The notes under the pieces: model-generated
What the model saw: the letters and a program-made list of their open reading frames with translations, nothing else
Told to the model about the DNA's origin: nothing
The model's database searches: none
Assembly (NCBI GenBank): GCA_964493995.1
Contig: CAZBQD010000035.1
Location: forward strand, 1-22,298
DNA: 22,298 bases
DNA from: GCA-002282575 sp964493995
GTDB lineage: Bacteria; Pseudomonadota; Gammaproteobacteria; Thiomicrospirales; Thiomicrospiraceae
Direction of reading: 5' to 3'
In this document: one piece after another, positions 14,754-21,366 of the stretch
How the letters are laid out: the number at the start of each line of letters is the position of its first letter
Numbering within the stretch: position 1 is the stretch's first letter
Program-made: the position numbers and the translations under genes

Positions 14754-15828
14754 TAAAACATTATTAAGCCTTGCAATCGCGACTGCTCTGGTGAGCTTGT
14801 CGGGTTGTAACGACGATGGCAAATCGTCAACAGGCGCCAGTGCAGCACCGGCTGCTGGCAAGGCCACGGCAGCGGCTCCAACCAAGTCGATGGAAGACGT
14901 TATTGTTGACGTTTATGGCGGTTATGGTCGTGGTGACGAAAAGCATCGCTACCTAGATGCAGAACTGAATGCCGGCAAGTTCGGCACTTTTAAAGACCGT
15001 CGTGATCCTAATCACCCTTACTCATCAGAAGTTGATGACAAGATTGATGGTGGTAACAAAGGCAATTCTGCATGTAAAGTACCTAAAGCATTCAACACTG
15101 TGTGGGAAAATGCCGATCGCAACCTGAATGCAGCGCAACCAATCTATGGTTATGGTACACCCGTTGCTGAATCAGCGATGAAAAAATGGGACATCAACGT
15201 TTATGCTGACGGCGAAGGCCTACCAGCTAAAGGCGTTGGTATGACCATCGCTGAAGGCGAAAAAATGTACCTAACCTACTGTGCTATGTGTCATGGTGAG
15301 TTCGCAGAAGGCGCTAAAGGCTACCTACCGCTAGTGGGTGGTTCAATGGATATGTCTGCCGCAGATCCAACAGAACCTAACAAGTTCCGTACTTTGGGTA
15401 ACTACTGGCCATACCTAACGTCATTCCATGACTATATCGTACGTGCTATGCCTTTCTTCGCTCCGGTAAACGAAGCGATTGGTGATGCAGGCTACCTAGG
15501 TATTACTGGCTTCGTTGCTTTCGCTGAAGGCCTAACCTATGATGGCGGTAAAAAACTGCAAGAAGATACCTTCTTTGACAGCGAAATGTTGATGAAAGTC
15601 AGCAAAGAAATGCCAAATGCGGATAAATTCTTCTGTGACGACCGTCCTTCAACACGTACAGTTCGTTGTATGACCAACTGTGACGACTCAGTTGTCGGTG
15701 ATGGTAAAGGTAACACCAAAAACTTCCAACGCGCGTTGGTTGGACCTGATGGTAAACCTCAGTACAACGTATTGCAACGTGAAGACGGTGCAGACGTAGC
15801 TGCCGGTGTTGGTAAGGGCGACCACTAA
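14740..15828 (+). CDS. soxD: SoxD-like cytochrome c subunit of sulfane dehydrogenase, predicted lipoprotein
   Basis: SoxD takes electrons from the SoxC molybdenum site. From ATG 14740 the protein has 362 residues. It starts with a lipoprotein signal: hydrophobic residues 8-19 and then LSGC with the lipidation cysteine C23, followed by a low-complexity Ala/Gly/Ser linker (28-48) that would tether it to a membrane. One heme motif CAMCH is at 181-185 with a likely axial methionine, M237 (RAMPFFAP). A later RCMTNC segment (309-314) has no histidine and is not a heme site. The well-studied SoxD of Paracoccus is di-heme and soluble, so the single heme and lipid anchor are notable. The GGGGAG ribosome site and start lie inside the end of soxC, implying coupled translation. 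A start at 14722 is possible but less well placed. Confidence 0.88.
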   Translation: MSSSNKTLLSLAIATALVSLSGCNDDGKSSTGASAAPAAGKATAAAPTKSMEDVIVDVYGGYGRGDEKHRYLDAELNAGKFGTFKDRRDPNHPYSSEVDDKIDGGNKGNSACKVPKAFNTVWENADRNLNAAQPIYGYGTPVAESAMKKWDINVYADGEGLPAKGVGMTIAEGEKMYLTYCAMCHGEFAEGAKGYLPLVGGSMDMSAADPTEPNKFRTLGNYWPYLTSFHDYIVRAMPFFAPVNEAIGDAGYLGITGFVAFAEGLTYDGGKKLQEDTFFDSEMLMKVSKEMPNADKFFCDDRPSTRTVRCMTNCDDSVVGDGKGNTKNFQRALVGPDGKPQYNVLQREDGADVAAGVGKGDH

Positions 15829-15840
15829 TACCTGCTTGAA

Positions 15841-15866
15841 CTCTGAGTGCTTCTCGGCACTCAGAG
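15841..15866 (+). terminator. Hairpin terminator after soxD
   Basis: CTCTGAGTGC (15841-15850) and GCACTCAGAG (15857-15866) form a perfect 10-bp stem with a 6-nt loop, 12 nt after the soxD stop. The following sequence (CTTCATCTTC) is pyrimidine-rich but lacks a clean U-run, so it may only partly terminate, or it may protect the soxCD mRNA 3' end. Confidence 0.65.
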
Positions 15867-15913
15867 CTTCATCTTCAACCGCAAACCGCTTCTTTATCCA
15901 TAAACCGATTGCT

Positions 15914-15942
15914 TTGTCAGTCAGCTTATCGATAAGGATAAC
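15914..15942 (+). promoter_or_regulatory. Candidate promoter for the moa operon with a palindrome in its spacer
   Basis: TTGTCA (15914-15919, 5 of 6 matches) and GATAAC (15937-15942, 4 of 6) are 17 nt apart, about 20 nt upstream of moaA. The 12-nt palindrome CTTATCGATAAG (15925-15936) fills the spacer, a typical operator position. No recognisable molybdenum-cofactor riboswitch was found in the 135-nt gap. Confidence 0.4.
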
Positions 15943-15963
15943 CCGCTCTGGAGTCCATCCGTT

Positions 15964-16962
15964 ATGAACAGCCTAATCGACCCCTTCAATCGCAAAATCG
16001 AATATCTTCGCATTTCTGTTACCGACAAATGTAACTACCGGTGCAGCTATTGTATGCCCGAGCAAGGCGCTCATCCGGAAGGCAATCATACGGAATATCT
16101 GAGCTATGACGAACTCGCTCGTATTGCTAAAATTTTTGCGGAGTTAGGTGTTTGGAAGTTCCGTCTCACCGGTGGTGAGCCGCTCATTCGCAAAAATTTA
16201 CATGAACTCGCTGGCAAAATCAGCGCACTACCCGGCGTGAGAGATATCGCTCTTTCCACTAATGCGGAACGCCTCGCCGATCAGGCACAAGCCCTTTTCG
16301 ATGCAGGTGTGAATCGTACCAATGTTTCCATTGACACACTCGACCCAGTTAAGTTTGAGCGTATCACACGCGGCGGTAATCTGGCAAAAGTTAAGGCAGG
16401 TATTGATGCTGCCATTGCGGTTGGCATGACGCCCATCAAACTGAACATGGTGGTCATGAAAAACACCAATTTCGATGACATTCCCGCTATGCTCGATTAC
16501 GCTATCGAAAAAGGCGCCTACCTACGCTTTATTGAAACCATGCCGATTGGCTCGGCTGGCATCAGCGTCATGGATGAGCATGTTTCTGCGGAACGCATTT
16601 TAGCCAAAGTCAAAGAGCACCTCGGTAAAGAACTCATTCCGTTTGTTGACAACAAAGAAGCTGGACCAGCACGTGTGTTCAAAGTCGCACACAGTGATGC
16701 TAAAATCGGCGTCATTTCTGCCGTGTCTCAGCACTTTTGCGAAACCTGTAATCGCGTGAGACTCACTGCCCGTGGTGTGTTAGCGCTATGCCTGGGACAA
16801 GAAGATTCAGTCGATTTACGTGCGCCTTTGCGTGCCGGCGCTTCTGACGAGGACATGAAAGCCATCATTTTGGCCGCTATCGAGAAAAAACCAGAACGTC
16901 ACCACTTCAATGAAAACCGTCACAACATTCAATTCCGTCAAATGGTGAGTTTAGGGGGCTAA
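15964..16962 (+). CDS. moaA: MoaA, GTP 3',8-cyclase (radical SAM)
   Basis: MoaA carries out the first step of molybdenum cofactor synthesis, converting GTP to 3',8-cyclo-GTP by radical chemistry; MoaC then forms cyclic pyranopterin monophosphate. The 332-residue protein has the N-terminal radical-SAM cluster motif with C23, C27 and C30 (CNYRCSYC) and the SAM-binding FRLTGGEPLIR at 66-76. The second 4Fe-4S cluster is formed by C259, C262 and C276. It ends in the conserved Gly-Gly required for activity. The ATG at 15964 follows a TGGAG site. It is first in the moaA-moaD-moaE-moeA-moaC operon, immediately after soxCD, whose SoxC needs this cofactor. Confidence 0.97.
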   Translation: MNSLIDPFNRKIEYLRISVTDKCNYRCSYCMPEQGAHPEGNHTEYLSYDELARIAKIFAELGVWKFRLTGGEPLIRKNLHELAGKISALPGVRDIALSTNAERLADQAQALFDAGVNRTNVSIDTLDPVKFERITRGGNLAKVKAGIDAAIAVGMTPIKLNMVVMKNTNFDDIPAMLDYAIEKGAYLRFIETMPIGSAGISVMDEHVSAERILAKVKEHLGKELIPFVDNKEAGPARVFKVAHSDAKIGVISAVSQHFCETCNRVRLTARGVLALCLGQEDSVDLRAPLRAGASDEDMKAIILAAIEKKPERHHFNENRHNIQFRQMVSLGG

Positions 16963-16966
16963 CAAG

Positions 16967-17212
16967 TTGCTAGTACGTTATTTTGCCTCACTACGCGAAC
17001 AATTAGGCTGCGATTCGGAGCAACTCACCTCCCAAGCCAACACAGTAGAACAACTGATCAGTGAATTGGCACAACGTGGTCCACTCTGGCAAACACAACT
17101 TGCTGACAATACTCGTCTGCAAATTGCTGTTAATCAAGCCATTGCACGACGCAACTCCCCCTTACAGTCAGACGACGAAGTAGCCTTCTTCCCCCCCGTA
17201 ACAGGAGGCTAA
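16967..17212 (+). CDS. moaD: MoaD, small subunit of molybdopterin synthase
   Basis: MoaD is a ubiquitin-like sulfur carrier. Its C-terminal glycine is adenylated and thiocarboxylated, then donates sulfur to the pterin in complex with MoaE. The 81-residue protein matches the family length and ends in the essential Gly-Gly (FFPPVTGG). The start codon is TTG at 16967, 4 nt after the moaA stop; the likely ribosome site is the AGGGGG inside the moaA 3' end. Its stop TAA abuts the moaE ATG with no gap, which suggests coupled, equal expression of the two synthase subunits. No moeB-type activating enzyme is seen in the window. Confidence 0.93.
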   Translation: MLVRYFASLREQLGCDSEQLTSQANTVEQLISELAQRGPLWQTQLADNTRLQIAVNQAIARRNSPLQSDDEVAFFPPVTGG

Positions 17213-17683
17213 ATGTCTATCCCCTTGTCCATTCGTGTACAAACAGAAGATTTTGACCTCTCGACGGAACTTAAGTCGTTGAGCGCTCACGACAAAACCA
17301 TAGGCGCACTGGTTAGCTTTGTAGGCTTGGTACGTGATATTAATGAAGGTCAGCATGTTGAGGCGATGACCCTAGAACATTATCCCGGCATGACTGAAAA
17401 AGCCTTACATGAAATTGCACAAGAAGCGCAACAACGCTGGCCGTTACAGGGTATTACCCTCATTCACCGTGTCGGCGACCTCTTGCCCGGCGATCAAATT
17501 GTCTTGGTGATTACAGCCAGTCGTCACCGGCACGCTGCTTTCGAATCGGCGGATTTTCTCATGGATTTCTTGAAATCGAAGGCGCCCTTCTGGAAAAAAG
17601 AAAATACACCAGAAGGCGCTCGCTGGGTTGATGCGCGAGAAAGTGATGAGCGCGCACTCGCTCGCTGGCAGATATCCGCCTAA
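17213..17683 (+). CDS. moaE: MoaE, large subunit of molybdopterin synthase
   Basis: MoaE forms the heterotetrameric molybdopterin synthase with MoaD and holds the pterin while two sulfurs are inserted. The 156-residue protein contains the conserved HRVGDLLPGDQIVLV stretch (85-99) and the catalytic ASRHRHAAF region (102-110). The lysine-bearing motif KSKAPFWKKE (121-130) contains the counterparts of the active-site lysines of the E. coli enzyme. AGGAGG lies just upstream of the ATG at 17213, overlapping the end of moaD. The full family length is present and nothing is missing. Confidence 0.96.
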   Translation: MSIPLSIRVQTEDFDLSTELKSLSAHDKTIGALVSFVGLVRDINEGQHVEAMTLEHYPGMTEKALHEIAQEAQQRWPLQGITLIHRVGDLLPGDQIVLVITASRHRHAAFESADFLMDFLKSKAPFWKKENTPEGARWVDARESDERALARWQISA

Positions 17684-17712
17684 CGCCTGCTTTTATTTTG
17701 CGCTAATTCCCT

Positions 17713-17718
17713 TATAAT
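17713..17718 (+). promoter_or_regulatory. Candidate internal -10 box upstream of moeA
   Basis: A perfect TATAAT sits in the 70-nt gap between moaE and moeA, 35 nt before the moeA start. No convincing -35 is present. It may give moeA-moaC extra, separate expression. Confidence 0.35.
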
Positions 17719-17753
17719 TCGGGTCATGTTTTTAGCAATTTAGGCAGTTATTC

Positions 17754-18965
17754 ATGCAAGCGACGCTTCTTACCGTTGAACAGGCACAGCAACACTTACT
17801 CAATCAGCTTTCTGCTATCGCAACAACAGAGCGTTGCTCCTTGCATGTGGCAACTTGGCGTGTTTTAGCTCAACCCATCATCAGCTCAGTCGGCATTCCT
17901 GTCAACCATCTATCCATGATGGATGGTTACGCCGTAAACACCCAACACACCAACGTGAACCAAGCTCTCAAGGTCAGCCAGCGCATCGCTGCGGGCCAAG
18001 TTCCAACAGAGCCATTAGAGCCAGCTACCGTGGCTCGCATCTTTACGGGTGCGATGTTGCCTGAAGGAGCCGATGCCATCGTCATGCAAGAACACACACA
18101 AGCTGAAGCAGACGGGCAAATTATCATTCTTCTGCCCCCACAACAGGGTCAACACATTCGCCCCGCCCATTCTGAAATTCACCCTGGTCAGCAACTCCTG
18201 GCTGCAGGAACACGACTCAGCCCTCAAGCGATTGCCTTGTGTGCCAGTGTCGGTATCAGTGAACTGAGTGTTTACCGCCCCCTTACTATTGGTCTGTTGG
18301 TCACAGGCAGCGAATTGGTCGAACCAGGAGAAGTACTCACCGCCGGAAAAACCTACAACGCCAACTTATATTTAATCGAGTCTCTCTTACGTTCTTATGG
18401 CTACGAAGTCACCAGTCTCGGCGTCGTACTGGACGATCTCGCTGCCACTAAGCAGCGCCTGCTCGATGCCGCTAACTTCGACGCCATCATCACAACCGGA
18501 GGGGTATCGGTAGGAGAAGAAGATCATGTACGACAAGCTGTCAGCGAGCTAGGCCACATTGACGCTTGGAAAGTACGTATGAAGCCCGGCAAACCCTTTG
18601 CCTTCGGTCAAGTACAGCAAACACCATATTTTGGCTTACCGGGCAATCCCGTGTCTGCCTTTGCTACCTTCCATTTGTTTGTCTTGCCAGCATTACGTCG
18701 CCTGCAAGGGCTTCCTGATATGTTGATCGAGCCAGAGCTCATTCCCGCTGACTTTAACATTGAAATTGGTGATCGTCGTGAATATCTGCGTGTCAAGGTC
18801 GATATCCATCAAGGTCAGCGTCGTTTGCACCTGCACCCCAATCAAAATTCGTCTGTGCTCGCATCGACCGTCTGGGCCGATGGTTTTGCGCTAGTATCTG
18901 AAAATACCCAGGTTAAAGCAGGTGATTTGATTCCCTTCATTCCTTTTCACAGTTATAGACAATAG
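17754..18965 (+). CDS. moeA: MoeA, molybdopterin molybdenumtransferase
   Basis: MoeA inserts molybdate into adenylated molybdopterin, the metal-insertion step. The 403-residue protein has the MMDGYAV motif (55-61) of domain I. The MoCF-type active-site segment TTGGVSVGEEDHV lies near 245-257 and the GLPGNPVSAFATF motif near 297-309. Length is typical (about 390-410). The ribosome site is weak, and the 70-nt gap from moaE holds a TATAAT, so it may have its own promoter as well as read-through. The partner adenylyltransferase (MogA or MoaB) is not encoded here and must lie elsewhere. Confidence 0.96.
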   Translation: MQATLLTVEQAQQHLLNQLSAIATTERCSLHVATWRVLAQPIISSVGIPVNHLSMMDGYAVNTQHTNVNQALKVSQRIAAGQVPTEPLEPATVARIFTGAMLPEGADAIVMQEHTQAEADGQIIILLPPQQGQHIRPAHSEIHPGQQLLAAGTRLSPQAIALCASVGISELSVYRPLTIGLLVTGSELVEPGEVLTAGKTYNANLYLIESLLRSYGYEVTSLGVVLDDLAATKQRLLDAANFDAIITTGGVSVGEEDHVRQAVSELGHIDAWKVRMKPGKPFAFGQVQQTPYFGLPGNPVSAFATFHLFVLPALRRLQGLPDMLIEPELIPADFNIEIGDRREYLRVKVDIHQGQRRLHLHPNQNSSVLASTVWADGFALVSENTQVKAGDLIPFIPFHSYRQ

Positions 18966-18974
18966 GACTAACAT

Positions 18975-19460
18975 ATGAGTCATGAATCCTTAACCCATCT
19001 GAACGACCAAGGTGAAGCACACATGGTCGATGTGGGTGACAAAGCCAATACCAGCCGGGAAGCAACGGCGCAAGCCTGGGTACAGATGCAACCCGAAACG
19101 CTTCAAGCCATACTATCAGCACAGTTAAAAAAGGGAGATGTGCTCGCAACCGCGCGTATTGCGGGTATTCAGGCGGCCAAAAAAACTTGGGAACTCATCC
19201 CCCTCTGTCATCCGCTCATGATTACTAAAGTTAGCATAGACTTGATTCCGCATGAGGCACTTTCCGCGATTGAAATTACCGCGACATGCAGAGTGGTGGG
19301 ACAAACAGGTATTGAAATGGAAGCACTTACGGCGGTCAGTGTCGCGGCGTTAACCATTTACGATATGTGCAAAGCTACGGATAGAGGCATGACCATTAAA
19401 GACATTCAACTACGCGAGAAAAAGGGCGGAAAATCCGGACATTGGCAAGCACAGCTCTAA
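18975..19460 (+). CDS. moaC: MoaC, cyclic pyranopterin monophosphate synthase
   Basis: MoaC converts the MoaA product 3',8-cyclo-GTP to cyclic pyranopterin monophosphate. The 161-residue protein is standard length. It has the IPLCHPL motif (75-81), the GQTGIEMEALTAVSVAALTI signature (109-128), D130 and K133 matching the E. coli catalytic pair, and a C-terminal KKGGKSG (149-155). It starts 9 nt after moeA at an ATG with an AGGA site. It ends the moa operon, and its stop is only 10 nt from the converging tcdA stop, with no evident terminator between. Confidence 0.97.
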   Translation: MSHESLTHLNDQGEAHMVDVGDKANTSREATAQAWVQMQPETLQAILSAQLKKGDVLATARIAGIQAAKKTWELIPLCHPLMITKVSIDLIPHEALSAIEITATCRVVGQTGIEMEALTAVSVAALTIYDMCKATDRGMTIKDIQLREKKGGKSGHWQAQL

Positions 19461-19470
19461 AAGCCATCGG

Positions 19471-20190
19471 TTAAGCTTCGACAATACTACGTAACAACTC
19501 ACCCGCTAACAGGGTACCAAATAATGCTGGCATATAGCTGATGGTACCGTTAACAGCACGCATTCTTCCCTCGCCAGCGGGTTCTAACGGGCCAGCCGCA
19601 CGCGGAGGTTCACTCGACATCACCACGGTAATACCCTTACCCACACCCGCCTTGCGTAAACGCTGACGCACCACGCGTGCTAAGGCGCAGCCAGACGTTT
19701 GCATCAAATCACAAACCTGCACAGCACGCACATCCAAGCGCCTACCCGCCCCCATGCTACTAAAAGTTGGAATCGAAAGCTGATTCGCCGACAGCAACAG
19801 CGCCACCTTACAATTAACACTATCAATAGCATCAACCAGGTAATCAGGACGAATCTGTTGTAGCAAGTCATGCGCGTCGTGACAAATCATTTGCGACATA
19901 ACCACAACTTCACAGGCTGGATTGATCTCTAAAATACGGTTGCGCATCACTTCGGCTTTAGACAATCCAATAGTTGAACGCAATGCCACCAACTGACGGT
20001 TCAAATTAGATAAAGCCACCTGATCCATATCGATCAACGTAATGCGACCAATGCCTGCCCTTGCAACAGCCTCAGCTACATGACCACCAACGCCACCCAC
20101 ACCCGCCAGCAGCACATGCGATGCCCGCAAACGCGCCACACAGGCATCGCCAACTAATAAACGTGTACGCACCAACCAATCATCGCTCAT
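19471..20190 (-). CDS. tcdA: TcdA/CsdL, tRNA threonylcarbamoyladenosine dehydratase
   Basis: TcdA is an E1-like ATP-using enzyme that cyclises t6A to ct6A at position 37 of ANN-decoding tRNAs. The 239-residue protein has the nucleotide loop GVGGVGGHVAE (30-40), the LIDMDQVALSNLNRQ segment (52-66) and the downstream DAIDSVNCK segment, all typical of the ThiF/MoeB/TcdA fold. The paired CxxC zinc cysteines of MoeB are absent and the SSEPPRA stretch is TcdA-like, so it is not the MoaD-activating enzyme despite lying next to moaC. The ATG at 20190 (GGGGA 7 nt upstream) is preferred over the upstream TTG at 20196. It overlaps the TatD-type gene by 11 nt. It is somewhat shorter than E. coli TcdA (268). 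Confidence 0.93.
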   Translation of the reverse strand: MSDDWLVRTRLLVGDACVARLRASHVLLAGVGGVGGHVAEAVARAGIGRITLIDMDQVALSNLNRQLVALRSTIGLSKAEVMRNRILEINPACEVVVMSQMICHDAHDLLQQIRPDYLVDAIDSVNCKVALLLSANQLSIPTFSSMGAGRRLDVRAVQVCDLMQTSGCALARVVRQRLRKAGVGKGITVVMSSEPPRAAGPLEPAGEGRMRAVNGTISYMPALFGTLLAGELLRSIVEA

Positions 20191-20917
20191 CAGCAATTCC
20201 CCACAAATGACACCAATTCAAATAGAGCTGTTCAGACAAATCGTCACGTGACATATCCAACTCACGTGAGAGCAAATCCAAGTAAGGCGGTAAATCGTTC
20301 GGACTGCTTACATTAAAACGATGGTGACCGCTGGGCGCATCTGATTCGAGATGAATGAAACGCTTGTCCAATGAACGCAGTAACTGACGCTTCTTATCAT
20401 TTAATGACGCCAAGAAGCGTGGACCAATCCCAAGATAGAAGCCTAACGCCTGCCAGCGCTGTGCCTGAACTAAAGATCCGTTAAAACCATGCACTACCCC
20501 AGCCTTAAAACCGCGCATCGCACGTAGTAACTGATAACCTTGTTCACCATCATTAACCAAGTGAAGGCTAATAACCCGTTTATAATCACAAGCGAAATGC
20601 ATTTGCTGCTTAAAGACAGCCAACTGGTGACTTGAATTAGCGTGCCCGAATGAGCCATCTAAACCGATTTCACCCACGGCCAAGGACGGATGCTCTGATA
20701 ATAGTGACTCAAACTCTGTCCATTCTGGTGCCAAATGCGCAAACCAAGGATGAACACCTAAAGCCAAAAACCAACGAGAGGATAAGAGCGATAGACGATC
20801 AAAAGTAAAAGACCAGTCACTGGGCTGAGTCGTTACCGCCAGGCCACCCGATAACACCGGGTTCGGACGCCAATCGGGGTCAAGCGCACACAGATGGAAA
20901 TGACTATCATAAATCAT
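20180..20917 (-). CDS. TatD-family metal-dependent hydrolase
   Basis: This is a TIM-barrel metallohydrolase of the TatD group, whose studied members are 3'-5' exonucleases or D-aminoacyl-tRNA deacylases. In the 245-residue protein the metal ligands are in place: HxH at H6 and H8 (SHFHL), the glutamate in VGEIGLDG, histidines in ISLHLVND and VVHGFNGS, and the aspartate in LESDAPSG. The gene is co-transcribed with tcdA by overlap. There is no clear ribosome site before ATG 20917, so the start is less certain than the family. Exact substrate unknown. Confidence 0.88.
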   Translation of the reverse strand: MIYDSHFHLCALDPDWRPNPVLSGGLAVTTQPSDWSFTFDRLSLLSSRWFLALGVHPWFAHLAPEWTEFESLLSEHPSLAVGEIGLDGSFGHANSSHQLAVFKQQMHFACDYKRVISLHLVNDGEQGYQLLRAMRGFKAGVVHGFNGSLVQAQRWQALGFYLGIGPRFLASLNDKKRQLLRSLDKRFIHLESDAPSGHHRFNVSSPNDLPPYLDLLSRELDMSRDDLSEQLYLNWCHLWGIADER

Positions 20918-20933
20918 TAAGCACTAACCGCTT

Positions 20934-20962
20934 ATAAAAAAACCGAGCCTAAGCTCGGTTTT
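20934..20962 (-). terminator. Rho-independent terminator of the rpoA-rplQ operon
   Basis: AACCGAGC (20941-20948) and GCTCGGTT (20953-20960) form a perfect 8-bp stem with a CTAA loop. On the minus strand it is followed by a run of seven T. It starts 16 nt after the rplQ stop. Confidence 0.92.
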
Positions 20963-20975
20963 AATGAACATCGAC

Positions 20976-21350
20976 TTATTCAGCCGCTGCTTCTGGGCGA
21001 TCTACCATTTCGATGATCGCCATTGGAGCAGCATCACCAGCACGCTGACCAACTTTCAGAATACGCAGGTAACCACCTGGGCGCGCCTTAAAGCGAGGAC
21101 CAATATCAGTAAACAACTTACCGACAACAGCCGCATCACGAGTGCGAGCGAAAGCAATACGACGATTGTGAACAGAGTCCACTTTAGCCAAAGTGATTAA
21201 AGGCTCAGCGTACATACGTAACTCTTTAGCTTTAGGCAAAGTAGTACGGATGACTTCATGTTCCATCAACGCATTGGTTAAATTTTGGAACATCGCCTTA
21301 CGATGTGAACTGTTGCGGTTAAATTTACGACCGCGATTCATGTGACGCAT
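20976..21350 (-). CDS. rplQ: 50S ribosomal protein L17
   Basis: L17 is a large-subunit protein near the tunnel exit. The 124-residue protein has the conserved N-terminal core RGRKFNRNSSHRKAMFQNL and the TTLPKAKELRMYAEPLITLAK stretch, followed by FARTRD and GGYLRILK. The last residues (VDRPEAAAE) form a short variable tail. It lies 16 nt after rpoA, as in nearly all bacteria, and closes the operon before a strong terminator. Confidence 0.98.
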   Translation of the reverse strand: MRHMNRGRKFNRNSSHRKAMFQNLTNALMEHEVIRTTLPKAKELRMYAEPLITLAKVDSVHNRRIAFARTRDAAVVGKLFTDIGPRFKARPGGYLRILKVGQRAGDAAPMAIIEMVDRPEAAAE

Positions 21351-21366
21351 GTTAAATGCCCCCTAA

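Noticed and set aside
15044..15690. RCMTNC segment of SoxD considered as a second heme site
   Set aside because: It has no histidine after the second cysteine, so it is not CXXCH. A similar RCMxxC segment seems to be a normal feature of the family.
15829..15963. Molybdenum cofactor riboswitch upstream of moaA
   Set aside because: Apart from the soxD hairpin and a short palindrome, I see no extended multi-stem structure or recognisable conserved core.
19471..20190. E1-like gene next to moaC considered as moeB, the MoaD-activating enzyme
   Set aside because: It lacks the paired CxxC zinc motifs of MoeB and has TcdA-type segments; its operon partner is a TatD-type gene, not a moa gene.
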